Notes: generated from the sequence alone by a model not told the origin. A DNA stretch of 64,000 nucleotides from Phyllobacterium sp. OV277 (GCF_900104355.1 NZ_FNIY01000008.1:62001-126000); one strand, 5' to 3'. Positions 1-9,618 are shown, counted from the first letter of the stretch. Translations and numbers: made by a program.

Positions 1-151
1 CGATGATCGCTACGTCGTAAATACCCTCCAGCGCCAGTGTTAATCCAAGCTCGCCACCGTTCGCATGGTCAGCAACATGACCGCTTTCATTGAGCCCGCG
101 TACTAGAAACCGTGCCGTCTTTTCGTCATCCTCAATAACCAGTATCCGCAT
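1..151 (-). CDS. OmpR-family response regulator, N-terminal part (runs off window)
   Basis: The minus strand from the ATG at 151-149 reads MRILVIEDDEKTARFLVRGL and continues in frame to the window edge. This is the start of a receiver domain, with the acidic pair (EDD) that binds Mg2+. Only about 50 residues are visible, so the phosphorylated Asp and the DNA-binding domain lie outside. It is divergent from a second response regulator whose GTG start is at 283, leaving a spacer of about 130 bp that must hold both promoters. A partner kinase probably lies further left. The family call is firm; its target genes are unknown. Confidence 0.8.
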   Translation of the reverse strand, partial: MRILVIEDDEKTARFLVRGLNESGHVADHANGGELGLTLALEGIYDVAII

Positions 152-282
152 GGAAGACGTTTCCATTTATGAAATGCATTTAATGTTGTGGCGAAGTAGT
201 ATCAGGGTCACACCCGCTAAGGTGCGCAGCAACAGCCCGCCTCTTATATTCAATCTTAATTGGGCGTTTTCAAGGAAGTGAC

Positions 283-966
283 GTGTCGATAATTCTTGTA
301 ATCGAGGACGACGCTCGAACAGCTTCCGAGATCGAAGCTGCCCTTATTGACAATGGTTGTACCGTTAAAATAGCCGTCGATGGCCGTGCAGGTCTGCTTG
401 AAGCCGCTACAGGCCGCTATGATGCCATTGTTCTTGATCGCATGCTGCCCGGCGATTTGGACGGGCTTGGAGTTCTTTCGACGCTCAGGGTTGCCGGTAT
501 CCATACGCCGGTACTTATTCTCAGCGCACTTTCTGCCGTGGACGAACGTGTGAGAGGTTTGAAAGCAGGCGGCGATGACTATCTGACGAAGCCATTTGAA
601 TTTCTTGAATTGACGGCTCGTATTGACGTCTTGGTCAGAAGGCAATCGGTTGCGATGCCAGAAACCTCGATTCGCGCAGGCGATCTCGAAGCAGATCTCC
701 TAACCCATACCGTAAAGCGGGCCGGAAAACTTATTGATCTGTTGCCAAGAGAGTATCGACTACTGGAATATTTGATGCGCCACTCAGGTCAAATAGTAAC
801 GCGTACAATGTTATTTGAAGAGGTCTGGCATTATCGCTATGACGAACCAACGAACGTCATTGACGTTCATATAAGCAAGCTCCGCAGAAAAATTGAAGCC
901 ACTGGAGCAGCTACGGTCATCAGAACAGTACGCGGCTCAGGATATGTACTTGATGCGCCTGATTGA
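283..966 (+). CDS. OmpR/PhoB-family response regulator
   Basis: This 227-residue DNA-binding response regulator has a receiver domain in the first ~120 residues (EDD near the N-terminus, phospho-acceptor Asp at about residue 52 in VLDRMLPG, the conserved Lys in LTKPF). A winged-helix Trans_reg_C domain follows (LLPREYRLLEYLMRH, then the recognition-helix region NVIDVHISKLRRKI). The start is a GTG preceded by AAGGAAG at a good distance. The gene overlaps the downstream histidine kinase start, so the two form a two-component system and are probably translationally coupled. The downstream DedA-PAP2 fusion and ABC operon suggest control of envelope functions, but that is inference. Confidence 0.93.
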   Translation: MSIILVIEDDARTASEIEAALIDNGCTVKIAVDGRAGLLEAATGRYDAIVLDRMLPGDLDGLGVLSTLRVAGIHTPVLILSALSAVDERVRGLKAGGDDYLTKPFEFLELTARIDVLVRRQSVAMPETSIRAGDLEADLLTHTVKRAGKLIDLLPREYRLLEYLMRHSGQIVTRTMLFEEVWHYRYDEPTNVIDVHISKLRRKIEATGAATVIRTVRGSGYVLDAPD

Positions 967-2347
967 ATTGATACACACAACGAGCTTTCGGCTCGCTATC
1001 GCATTTCTTGTTCTATTTGCCGTCGCATCTGGAGCACTTTTTGCTTTTCTGTCATGGGAGACCAGAGATTTTCTCACGGATCGTACTGATGAATGGCTCT
1101 TGAGAGAAGCAGGCACATTATCAGCCCTCGATGATCAAACCATCATATCTCGATTGTCAGCCAGGGAATCTTTGAGCGCAGTACGGGAACGGCCCATTTC
1201 GTTATTTGATCCGCAAGGGCATCTCCTTGCTGGCAGTACGATGACATTACCAGTCTATGATGTAAACAAATCAAATCCTCACAATTTTGCGACGAAGAGG
1301 GCAGATGAACGCGCTCATTTTCGCGGTCTTGTAAAGCGCTTATCCTCGGGCAACACACTGCTTATCGCTCAGGATGTTGGCGAACTGCGTGAGTTTAACG
1401 ATGTTTTGACAAACGCGATGATCTTAGGCGCCGCTGTGACAGCAGCTTTGGGCCTACTTGGTGCTGCATTCATTGGAGCTGGTTCGGTAAGGCAAATCCA
1501 CACGATATCTGACGTGACGCGCAACATCATGAGCGGTGATCTCACTCAGCGTTTGCCTGTTCTGGGAGGCAGCGGAGACGTTCGTCGGCTTGTGAAAGTC
1601 GTCAACTCCATGCTGGATGAAATCGAGCGTTTGATGCATGAAGTCAAAGGCGTTTGCGATAATATTGCTCACGACATGAGGACGCCGCTTACCCGTATGC
1701 TGGCCGGACTTGAACGCGCTCGCCGCAGGGCGGTTACAGCGGATGAGTATGCTGATTATGTTGACGGCGCGATTGTCGAAACCCAAGGAATGTTGAAAAC
1801 CTTCAGCGCGCTCTTGCGTATTTCGGAGATCGAGGACGGCGCGCGACGGGCGGGATTCGTGTCGGTTGATATGAGAACTGTCATATCAGATGCTGTGGAA
1901 TTGTACGAACCGCTTGCCGAGGAGCGCGAGATCCGACTGTCTGTTGATTTCGGCGAGGTTCCCGTGCGCATTCTGGGAGACCCAAGTCTACTTTTTGAAG
2001 CGGTAGGCAACCTCATCGACAATGCCATCAAATTTACCCCTCGGGGAGGGGCTGCGAAGGTAACTCTTGAAGGACATTTGAAGCGGCCGCGATTGACAGT
2101 TGAAGATAATGGGCAGGGCATCCCTTCACAAGAAAAGGAACTGGTGTTGAAGCGGTTTCATCGGGGTGAAAAAAGTCGCCATGAACCAGGAAATGGACTT
2201 GGTTTAAGTCTGGTTGCAGCAATAGCGCGCCTGCATAGAATTGATCTAAGCTTCGGGGAACAGAAAATCGGCTGTAAAATTGTGCTGGAATTTAACCATA
2301 ATGAGCAAGGGCGCGCGTTAAGCTCGGACACATCTTTGCTGAGCTGA
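953..2347 (+). CDS. Membrane sensor histidine kinase
   Basis: The kinase is about 464 residues counted from ATG 953, which overlaps the end of the response regulator; ATG 944 is an alternative. The order is an N-terminal membrane helix (FRLAIAFLVLFAV), a periplasmic sensor of about 130 residues, a second membrane helix, a HAMP linker (GDLTQRLPV), an HisKA H-box with the autophosphorylated His near residue 240 in NIAHDMRTPL, and an HATPase_c domain (N-box DNAIKF, G-boxes DNGQGIP and GNGLGLSL). It should phosphorylate the regulator at 283. The periplasmic domain shows no recognisable ligand fold, so the signal is unknown. Confidence 0.92.
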   Translation: MRLIELIHTTSFRLAIAFLVLFAVASGALFAFLSWETRDFLTDRTDEWLLREAGTLSALDDQTIISRLSARESLSAVRERPISLFDPQGHLLAGSTMTLPVYDVNKSNPHNFATKRADERAHFRGLVKRLSSGNTLLIAQDVGELREFNDVLTNAMILGAAVTAALGLLGAAFIGAGSVRQIHTISDVTRNIMSGDLTQRLPVLGGSGDVRRLVKVVNSMLDEIERLMHEVKGVCDNIAHDMRTPLTRMLAGLERARRRAVTADEYADYVDGAIVETQGMLKTFSALLRISEIEDGARRAGFVSVDMRTVISDAVELYEPLAEEREIRLSVDFGEVPVRILGDPSLLFEAVGNLIDNAIKFTPRGGAAKVTLEGHLKRPRLTVEDNGQGIPSQEKELVLKRFHRGEKSRHEPGNGLGLSLVAAIARLHRIDLSFGEQKIGCKIVLEFNHNEQGRALSSDTSLLS

Positions 2348-2433
2348 TAATCAGTTAATGCAAGTGGGCGGTGAAACTGACTATGCCCGATTGTTGTGAG
2401 GCAGTAAGGGTCCGCACTCATGAGGAATGAAGC

Positions 2434-4476
2434 ATGTCCTTTTTCTCAGCGCTCACGGCCTATATCGCCTCGCATCCGCATCAGGCTTATGGGTTGATTT
2501 TTCTGCTGGCTTTATCTGAGTCAATTCCGGTCATTGGGGTGGTTGTTCCTGGGACGGCTGTCATCGTGGCCCTTGCGGCCATGGTTCCCAGCGGAGTTCT
2601 GATGCTTTGGCCGATGCTGTTCGCAGCTTTTTTAGGTGCCATTGCCGGCGACGGTCTGGCCTTCTGGCTGGGCCATAGGTACCACCGGGAAATCCTCAGC
2701 CGATGGCCGTTGAAACGTTACCCGGTGCTTATCGAGCGCAGCGAAACGTTCTTCGACCGGCATGGAGGTAAAAGTATTTTTTTGGCTCGCTTCACACCTG
2801 GGGTCAGAGCATTTGTCCCGCTCGTCGCGGGTATACTGCGGATGCCAGCTCGGCGATTCTATGTCGCCAATATCCTCTCGGCATGTGTGTGGGCTCCAAC
2901 CCATGTGTTGCCGGGGGTGTTCATAGGTGTCTATCTTTCTGTTGCTGGTCCTGCAGCGGGCCGTGTCGCTGCTCTGTTTGTCGCCTTGATAGTCATTCTC
3001 TGGATTGCCCTTCACGCCACAAAATATGGATTGATCCGGGGCGTTCCAATTCTCCTTGCGATCTCCGACAGACTCCGGAATTGGGCCAAGGGCCGCAGTG
3101 GTTGGCCCGCGCGCCAGTTGGAAACTTTGCTCAGTCCCGCCATGGGAGAGTCAAGGATACTTCTGGCATCGGCAGTTCTGCTCATCGCCGCTGCGTGGGT
3201 ATTCTTCGCTATCCTTGAAGACGTTGTCAGTGGTGATCCGTTGGTTCAAGTCGATGTCGCCGTATATCAGTTTCTTCAAGATCTCAGGACGCCGTTCGCC
3301 GATGCATTCATGATTGTATTTTCCGAATTGGGAGACACAGCCGTTGTTATTCCCGTTGCAATTGTTGTGTTTCTTTGGTTCGTCTGGAAGCGTAGTTGGC
3401 GAACGGCAGCTTATTGGGCGGGAGCAGTTGGCTTTGCTGCGGCGATCAATACGGCTATAAAAGTCGCGGTACACCGTGCCAGACCCAATGAGGGTCTTTA
3501 TTCCGGATGGAGTGATTTTTCCTTTCCGAGCGGTCATAGCACCACAAACGCAGTGCTTTATGGCTTTCTTGCCTTTCTCGTTGTAAGGCAGATTCGACCG
3601 CGACTGCAGCTGCCTGTCATTACAACTGCGACCGCATACATCAGTTTGATCGCGTTCTCCCGAATTTATCTTGGGGCGCACTGGTTTTCGGATGTTGCAG
3701 GTGGGCTGGCATTTGCAGTTGCCTGGCTTGCCTTACTGTCTATCGCTTACCAAAATCATCAGACAAGGGAACGCGCCTCTGGTGGATTGCTACTCTTGGT
3801 CCTCGTGACCGTCATCCTCGCTGGCGGGTTGAACATTTATAGGAACCATGGCGCGGACATGGAACGGTATGCTGTTCAGTATAAAGAGCAAAATATGCTC
3901 GCTGCCGACTGGTGGAAAAGCGAGTGGGCGACATTACCGGAACACAGGGTAGATTTTGACGGTGAGACAAGAGAGCCGATCACGTTTCAATGGGCTGGAA
4001 GCCTGGCGGACCTTCAAGAAACGTTGCAACTGACAGATTGGCGCGTAGCGGCACCGTGGTCATGGGCGGGCGCTCTTGCTTGGCTCACGCCCGCACCGGA
4101 TCCAATGACCTCACCAATATTGCCAACGCTGGAGCGTGGACGTTTGCCGAGCCTGACCCTCGTCCATCCAACAAGAAGAGCCAATGGCCGCATTGTGCTG
4201 CGAATATGGGCGACAGACATTGATCTGCAGACTGGCCATCTGACAGAGCTTTGGATTGGATCGGTTGTGGAAGAGGATCTAATCAATCGACTGTCACTGA
4301 TAACACTCCCCCAGGTTCTGCCGAACTTCAACGCTTCTCGCGACCTGCTAGCCGGATCAATCCAAGCAAGTAAGCTTCCGGTCCGGGTTTCAGAGCAGAT
4401 TCCGTTAATATGGGATGGCGGCGTGTTGCTGGCTCACGACAGCCAGGCGCTGTGGAGCGAGGGCCAACGAAACTGA
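2434..4476 (+). CDS. DedA - PAP2 phosphatase - LssY_C fusion, membrane protein
   Basis: This 680-residue inner-membrane protein has three modules. Residues ~1-205 are a DedA/VTT domain (ESIPVIGVVVPG near the N-terminus, then FLARFTPGVRAFVPLVAG). Residues ~235-440 are a PAP2-type phosphatase with all three signature motifs: KVAVHRARP near 345-351, PSGHS at about 365-369, and SRIYLGAHWFSDV near 409, including the catalytic His residues. Residues ~490-650 match the LssY C-terminal domain. DedA proteins act as lipid-carrier flippases and PAP2 enzymes dephosphorylate lipid carriers, so recycling of undecaprenyl-type or other lipid phosphates is a reasonable inference. It follows a two-component system and may be under its control. 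Confidence 0.9.
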   Translation: MSFFSALTAYIASHPHQAYGLIFLLALSESIPVIGVVVPGTAVIVALAAMVPSGVLMLWPMLFAAFLGAIAGDGLAFWLGHRYHREILSRWPLKRYPVLIERSETFFDRHGGKSIFLARFTPGVRAFVPLVAGILRMPARRFYVANILSACVWAPTHVLPGVFIGVYLSVAGPAAGRVAALFVALIVILWIALHATKYGLIRGVPILLAISDRLRNWAKGRSGWPARQLETLLSPAMGESRILLASAVLLIAAAWVFFAILEDVVSGDPLVQVDVAVYQFLQDLRTPFADAFMIVFSELGDTAVVIPVAIVVFLWFVWKRSWRTAAYWAGAVGFAAAINTAIKVAVHRARPNEGLYSGWSDFSFPSGHSTTNAVLYGFLAFLVVRQIRPRLQLPVITTATAYISLIAFSRIYLGAHWFSDVAGGLAFAVAWLALLSIAYQNHQTRERASGGLLLLVLVTVILAGGLNIYRNHGADMERYAVQYKEQNMLAADWWKSEWATLPEHRVDFDGETREPITFQWAGSLADLQETLQLTDWRVAAPWSWAGALAWLTPAPDPMTSPILPTLERGRLPSLTLVHPTRRANGRIVLRIWATDIDLQTGHLTELWIGSVVEEDLINRLSLITLPQVLPNFNASRDLLAGSIQASKLPVRVSEQIPLIWDGGVLLAHDSQALWSEGQRN

Positions 4477-4711
4477 TTTGGCTTTATGTGCCGGCATTGC
4501 CTATTTGCGCAAATAGTGTGTGAAAACTATTCGCCACGCCCACTTATGGTGACGTTCCGAAGCAACGCTGATTTAATTTCCGTTTTGATCAACGCCATAC
4601 AGAGTGCTTCCAATCTGCGGCTTACGGAAATGTATGCAAGCAGCGATGCTGCGGTAAAGTTTGACGCTCATGTTTTTTGTCAACGCACAATGGCGTTCGC
4701 AAGGAGTAGAC
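4477..4711. other. Intergenic spacer before the exported-protein/ABC operon
   Basis: This spacer of 235 bp lies between the DedA-PAP2 fusion and the exported-protein gene. It contains no convincing gene. It ends in an AAGGAG ribosome-binding site for the ATG at 4712. It probably carries the promoter of the four-gene ABC operon, but no clear -35/-10 pair was identified. Confidence 0.4.
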
Positions 4712-5317
4712 ATGAACAAGTACCTGGAAAAGCACCCGGCGTGGACCATAGCATTTGTACTGGGCGCTGCCGTCGCGCTGTCTTATTTGACGATGCCAAC
4801 TGCGCATTCGGCATCATCGCCGAAGATTGAAGATATCGCCGCTGCGGAAAAGAACCCCCTTGGTGATATCCCCGATAGTCAGGTTTTCACCGATTATCAC
4901 TCCGCTCTTGGCTTCTCGTTGAAAGTCCCTGAAGGATGGGCGCGCAAGGATGGTCCAGACGGTGTCAGTTTTACCGACAAATTCAATGGTGTAGCAGTCG
5001 TGATTTCGCCGGCAGCTTCCACGCCCTCAATTGAATCGATAAAACTCGATTACTTGCCAAAGATGGAAGCGTCGGGACGAGCGGTCAAGGTCATAGGAGT
5101 GCGCGCTGTAAAAGCAACTGGTGGAAATGCAATCCTGATTACTTTTAGTTCTGATTCTGAACCAAACACGGTGACGAATAAACAAATTCGGCTTGAGAAC
5201 AGACGGTATCTTTTCTTCAAGAACGGGAAAATCGCTGAGCTTGATCTCTATGCGCCTTTCGGTGCTGATAATATCGATCAATGGCGGCTGATGTCTCAAT
5301 CATTCCGTTGGCAATGA
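4712..5317 (+). CDS. Exported or membrane-anchored protein linked to ABC transporter
   Basis: The product is 201 residues from ATG 4712, which follows AAGGAG closely; the reading frame opens earlier without a ribosome site. A short N-terminal membrane segment (WTIAFVLGAAVALSYL) is followed by an Ala-rich stretch that could be cleaved, then a soluble periplasmic domain. That domain (YHSALGFSLKVPEGW ... GVAVVISP) resembles small PsbP-like or stress-response exported domains, but I do not recognise a named family. Two ABC ATPases and an FtsX-type permease follow directly, so it is likely a periplasmic partner of that transporter. Its first ~30 residues resemble a 30-codon ORF at 40362, next to another two-component system. 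Confidence 0.82.
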   Translation: MNKYLEKHPAWTIAFVLGAAVALSYLTMPTAHSASSPKIEDIAAAEKNPLGDIPDSQVFTDYHSALGFSLKVPEGWARKDGPDGVSFTDKFNGVAVVISPAASTPSIESIKLDYLPKMEASGRAVKVIGVRAVKATGGNAILITFSSDSEPNTVTNKQIRLENRRYLFFKNGKIAELDLYAPFGADNIDQWRLMSQSFRWQ

Positions 5318-5318
5318 C

Positions 5319-5981
5319 ATGCCTCTTATCGAAGCACATGAATTGTATCGATTTTACCATGTGGGAGACGATGAAACCCGCGCGCTTCGAGGCATTAGTC
5401 TTAGTGTAGGACCGGGCGAGATTGTGGCGGTTACAGGGCCATCCGGCAGCGGCAAGTCGACTTTGTTATCGTGTCTTACGGGTCTTGAAGAGCCCGATGG
5501 TGGTTATGTCATTGTGGCAGGTGAAAGGATCACGCGCCGCTCCGAAGCTCTGCGGGCGTCAATAAGGGCGAGGCGCTTTGGCATTCTGCAACAGACACAC
5601 AATTTGCTCGCGCATCTTACCGTCACAGAAAATATCGAACTCCAGATGCATTTGGCCGGTATCGCGAACGCAGGTCAGATTGAGTCGCTGCTCACAGCTG
5701 TTGATCTTCTGCATCGCGCATATGGCTATCCGAATGAACTATCAGGTGGCGAGGCAACCCGCGCGGGTTTGGCAGTTGCTGTTGCAGCAGATCCAATTCT
5801 TCTTGTTGCTGACGAGCCCACAGCGGAAGTCGACCGTGAGACGGAGTTGCGTCTCATCGATCATTTCAAGCAACGAAGGCGAGCGGGTAAATCAACTCTC
5901 TTTGCCACACATAGTGAGGCGATGTCAGGCATTGCGGACCGCGTACTCAAGATGAGAGACGGAAAGTTGATCAATGACTGA
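5319..5981 (+). CDS. ABC transporter ATP-binding protein (LolD/MacB type), first of two
   Basis: This 220-residue ATPase has Walker A (GPSGSGKST), a Q-loop (LQQTHNL), an ABC signature in the variant form LSGGEATR, Walker B (LLVADEP) and an H-loop (FATHSEA). It belongs to the LolD/MacB/YbbA class, which powers FtsX-fold mechanotransmission transporters rather than channels. It starts 2 nt after the exported-protein gene and overlaps the next ATPase, so co-translation is likely. The signature has E in place of the usual Q, and the adjacent second ATPase has the canonical form, which suggests an asymmetric heterodimer. Confidence 0.92.
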   Translation: MPLIEAHELYRFYHVGDDETRALRGISLSVGPGEIVAVTGPSGSGKSTLLSCLTGLEEPDGGYVIVAGERITRRSEALRASIRARRFGILQQTHNLLAHLTVTENIELQMHLAGIANAGQIESLLTAVDLLHRAYGYPNELSGGEATRAGLAVAVAADPILLVADEPTAEVDRETELRLIDHFKQRRRAGKSTLFATHSEAMSGIADRVLKMRDGKLIND

Positions 5982-6666
5982 ATCTCTGGTCGAAGCGAAA
6001 GATATAGCAAAGGACTTTCCGGATGGAACGTCCTATGTGAACACCGTAGTACAACCATCGTCATGTCAGATTGGGTGTGGCGACCGAATTGCATTGACTG
6101 GTCCTTCCGGAAGCGGAAAATCTACACTCCTATACTTATTGGGTGGGCTCGATGTGCCCACCCGAGGCGTTGTAACCTGGCCAATGCGAGGTCCGCACGA
6201 AGACTTGATACCCGAAAAAATTACCTATGTTTTTCAATCCCAGAGTTTGTTTCCGGCGCTGACGGTTGTTGAAAATGTAGCATTGCCACTGGTGGTTTCT
6301 GGAAGACAAGATTTTGCTGATCAACGTTCGATGGCTCTTTTGGCAGAATTTGAACTTGACGGATTGGCAGACAAACTTCCCGATGAGTTGTCGGGTGGCC
6401 AAGCTCAGCGCGTTGCCTTGGCCAGAGCCCTCGTGACGCAGCCTCTGTTGATACTTGCCGACGAACCGACTGGCCAACTTGATGCTGCGACTGCTCGGTC
6501 TTTGATCGACGTCCTTCTGAGACACATTGAAGGCACATCGACGGCTCTGCTCATCGCAACGCATGATCTGAAAATCGCCGAACGGATGGAAACACAATGG
6601 TCGATGCGTCACGGCGTGTTGGAGACGGATATTCGAAGCTCTGTCGAACTGGTGGCTGTGAAATGA
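5974..6666 (+). CDS. ABC transporter ATP-binding protein (LolD/MacB type), second of two
   Basis: This 230-residue ATPase has Walker A (GPSGSGKST), a Q-loop (VFQSQSLFP), the canonical signature LSGGQAQR, Walker B (LILADEP) and an H-loop (IATHDLK). It overlaps the preceding ATPase by 8 nt and the following permease by the ATGA arrangement at 6663-6666. Having two different ATPases for one large permease is less common than the usual homodimer in this class. The substrate is unknown. Confidence 0.92.
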   Translation: MTESLVEAKDIAKDFPDGTSYVNTVVQPSSCQIGCGDRIALTGPSGSGKSTLLYLLGGLDVPTRGVVTWPMRGPHEDLIPEKITYVFQSQSLFPALTVVENVALPLVVSGRQDFADQRSMALLAEFELDGLADKLPDELSGGQAQRVALARALVTQPLLILADEPTGQLDAATARSLIDVLLRHIEGTSTALLIATHDLKIAERMETQWSMRHGVLETDIRSSVELVAVK

Positions 6667-9317
6667 TGGGGCTTTGGATAAATGGCCTCATCACACGCCG
6701 TCCCTTGCAACTTTGGGGAACGGCAGCGGGTATCGCGGCGACAATCGGTTTGATCGCTTGTCTCGCACTTTTTCTTTCCTCAAGTGCTCAAACCATGACA
6801 AAGCGGGCGATTGCCAATGTGCCCATTGATTGGCAGGTCGAAATATTGCCGACTGCCGATAAAGAGGCAGTAAAAAAGTCAATCACCCAATCTGCGAAGA
6901 TTTCAGCGATTGGAGAAACGCATTTTGCCAATGTCGCTGGCCTCGAGGCCACCACCGATGGAACGGCCCAAACCACCGGGCCAGGCAAAGTGCTCGCTTT
7001 TGACAGCGCCTATCTCGAAAATTTCCCTGCCGAAGTGCGGTCGTTGTCCGCAGGGGGAGGGGGCGTGATGATAGCCCAGCAAACCGCAGCGAACCTGCGT
7101 GTCAAAAAGGGAGATACGGTTACAATCAATCGTGTTGGTTTGCCGCCCGCCTCAGTCCAGATTGATCGGATTGTTGAGTTGCCTGATGCAGATTCCCTTT
7201 TCCAGTCGATCGGGTTGCCTCCTCAATCGGCCCCCCAAGCTCCTCCGGATAATGTCTTGATCCTTCCATTGGATCGTTGGACCGGTCTTTTTGGCCCACA
7301 GCAAGAGCTAGCACCGGACAGCGTCATGTTGCAGCTGCATGTGAAACTTGCTCGAACGGAACTACCGACAAATCCCGAAGCTGCTTATGGCTTTGTCATC
7401 AGCGCGGGTCATAATCTGGAAGCACGGGTGGCCGGTTCCGCATTGCTTGCCAACAATTTGGGTGCGCGGCTTGATGCGGTGCGAGGGGACGCTCTTTATG
7501 CTCGCGTCCTGTTCTTGTTCCTCGGAATACCCGGAATATTACTGTCTATCATACTGACGTTCGCAATTACGGCTTCGGGTGCAGGTCGCAGAAAACTTGA
7601 ACAGACACATATGCGCGTTCGCGGTGCATCGATGCGTCAGGTCCTTTGGTTGGCGGCAGCGGAGGCATTTATTGTCGCGCCGCTGGGTGTGGTGGGCGGC
7701 GTTACTATGGCGCTCATTTTGTCGGGTCTCTTTTTGGGAACCGTCCCGTTAAATTTGTCGCATGTGTTCCTGTTCTTGGCGCTTGCCATATTTGGTACGC
7801 TGCTTTCCCTCGCAGCTATCCTTTTCCCGGCATGGAACGCTGCCCGGTTACGGACAGTCCAGATTGCCCGAAAAACGGTAGAACGCGCAGGGGTGTCCCT
7901 TTGGCAGAAGTTCTATCTGGACGTACTGTTTATTTTGTCGTCGGCAGGCATTTTTTGGCATTCAGCTGCGAGTGGCTATCAAGTGGTGCTCGCGACGGAG
8001 GGAGTGGCTGCCACGGCTGTCGATTACACGGCTTTCGCTGCGCCTGTCCTGTTTTGGCTGGGGGCGGCGCTTCTTTGTATCCGTATCAGTGGTTTCGTAC
8101 TGCGCCAGAATGGTGCGGCGCTACGTGCCATAGTACGTCCGATCAGTGGGCTTATGACGAATGTCGTATCCGCTACATTTTCCCGGCAAGCGCGACGATT
8201 GACGCTCGCTATCGGCATGATAGCTATGGCCGTTTCATTTGCCACATCCACTTCGATTTTCAATCTTACATTCAATAATCAAGCCCGTGTCGATGCTGAA
8301 CTCACAAATGGGTCTGACGTCACGGTTTTTGGAACAACCATCCAGCCTGCAGGCAATCAACTTGCAAAACTGGAAGCAATTCCCGGCGTTGCCGCCGCGC
8401 GATCCATGCAACATCGTTTTGCTTATGTAGGTGCAGATCTGCAGGATTTATACGGGATTGATCCGGCACGCCTTCCGGCTGCAACGAATTTGTCCAACGC
8501 CTTTTTCTCTAACGGAAGTGCCGCAGACAATCTCTCCCGCCTTCAAACGACACCAGATGGAGTTCTCGTCTCGGAAGAAACCGTGAAAGATTTTCAACTC
8601 AATCCTGGAGACACGTTGAATTTGCGACTGCAAAATTCAACTGATCACCAATATCACGTTTATCCCTTTAAGTTCGTCGGAGTAGTACGGGAATTCCCCA
8701 CAGCGCCCAAAGATTCATTTCTCGTCGCGAACATGGATTACATTACCAAAGTGACCGGGGACGGTTCAGCCGAGTATGTCCTTTTGCGCACGAGCGTTAA
8801 CCCGGCTTCTGTGGCCGAAGCTGTGAGCGCGTTGCTGGCACCGCTTCCTTCTCTAAAAATAAAGGATGTCGGATCAGTCACCCACTTGATTGGTTCCAGC
8901 TTGACGGCAGTAGATTTAGACGGGTTGACGTCAATCGAGCTGATATTCGCACTGATCATGGCCACTGCATCGGCCGGACTCATGCTTGCGCTGGGCTTCA
9001 TTGATCGGCGCCGAGACTATGCAATCTTGACTGCAATTGGTGTGAAATCAGGTCAACTTGCTGCATTCCTATGGAGCGAAGCTGCTATTATTTTGCTGGG
9101 CGGGCTGGCGTTCGGGCTCCTTATAGGGACACTAACAGCTGAAATGTTGATCACCATGCTGACAGGCGTTTTTGACCCGCCACCGGAAGCCATGTCAATT
9201 CCATGGCTGTATCTGTCTGCCGTTATTGCCACCACAATCGCCTCGGTAGTATTCGCCGTTGCTTTTACGGAATATTGCCGCCGACAAGCATCCCAGGTGC
9301 TTGGAAGGCAGATGTGA
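6663..9317 (+). CDS. Large FtsX-type ABC permease (YbbP-like)
   Basis: The permease is 884 residues from ATG 6663, which overlaps the stop of the second ATPase. It is a double-length FtsX permease. One transmembrane helix leads into a large periplasmic domain and three helices (~300-430), then further helices, a second periplasmic domain (~570-730) and three final helices (IFALIMATASAGLMLALGF onward). This fits YbbP- or LolCE-like proteins that move or release lipids and lipoproteins from the outer leaflet instead of forming a pore. With the exported protein and ATPases it makes a complete four-gene unit. The substrate cannot be named from sequence. Confidence 0.9.
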   Translation: MMGLWINGLITRRPLQLWGTAAGIAATIGLIACLALFLSSSAQTMTKRAIANVPIDWQVEILPTADKEAVKKSITQSAKISAIGETHFANVAGLEATTDGTAQTTGPGKVLAFDSAYLENFPAEVRSLSAGGGGVMIAQQTAANLRVKKGDTVTINRVGLPPASVQIDRIVELPDADSLFQSIGLPPQSAPQAPPDNVLILPLDRWTGLFGPQQELAPDSVMLQLHVKLARTELPTNPEAAYGFVISAGHNLEARVAGSALLANNLGARLDAVRGDALYARVLFLFLGIPGILLSIILTFAITASGAGRRKLEQTHMRVRGASMRQVLWLAAAEAFIVAPLGVVGGVTMALILSGLFLGTVPLNLSHVFLFLALAIFGTLLSLAAILFPAWNAARLRTVQIARKTVERAGVSLWQKFYLDVLFILSSAGIFWHSAASGYQVVLATEGVAATAVDYTAFAAPVLFWLGAALLCIRISGFVLRQNGAALRAIVRPISGLMTNVVSATFSRQARRLTLAIGMIAMAVSFATSTSIFNLTFNNQARVDAELTNGSDVTVFGTTIQPAGNQLAKLEAIPGVAAARSMQHRFAYVGADLQDLYGIDPARLPAATNLSNAFFSNGSAADNLSRLQTTPDGVLVSEETVKDFQLNPGDTLNLRLQNSTDHQYHVYPFKFVGVVREFPTAPKDSFLVANMDYITKVTGDGSAEYVLLRTSVNPASVAEAVSALLAPLPSLKIKDVGSVTHLIGSSLTAVDLDGLTSIELIFALIMATASAGLMLALGFIDRRRDYAILTAIGVKSGQLAAFLWSEAAIILLGGLAFGLLIGTLTAEMLITMLTGVFDPPPEAMSIPWLYLSAVIATTIASVVFAVAFTEYCRRQASQVLGRQM

Positions 9318-9396
9318 GTTGTTGCCTTGGGGTGGTGAGCTTGCTGTTTGGCGGCGTGACTGGAGTACGCCAGTAGATGCTTTCAAATGGGGCCCC

Positions 9397-9618
9397 TTAA
9401 GAACGCCGTGAGCGAAGTGCCGCTACAGATGTGACGGCGATCAGAACGACCAGACAACCGGCGAAGAACAAATATCCAATCGCAACAGTGTTCACCCCGG
9501 GTATCCATTTGATCAAGGCCACCGTAATCAAAACCACAGCGCAAACCGCTGCTGCCAAGCCTATATCTCCGAGGAACATCTTATAGAGTTCTGTAAGAAC
9601 TTCCTTCAAAAGGCTCAC
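9397..9618 (-). CDS. Small membrane protein, two helices
   Basis: The 73-residue product uses GTG 9618, which overlaps the stop of the upstream gene in a GTGA arrangement, so it is translationally coupled. It shows two hydrophobic segments (LGDIGLAAAVCAVVLITVAL and a later one ending near LIAVTSVAAL) and an Arg-rich C-terminus. I recognise no named family. Its coupling to the COG4280-like membrane protein suggests that it is a subunit or partner. It is convergent with the ABC permease gene, 79 bp away. Confidence 0.7.
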   Translation of the reverse strand: MSLLKEVLTELYKMFLGDIGLAAAVCAVVLITVALIKWIPGVNTVAIGYLFFAGCLVVLIAVTSVAALRSRRS

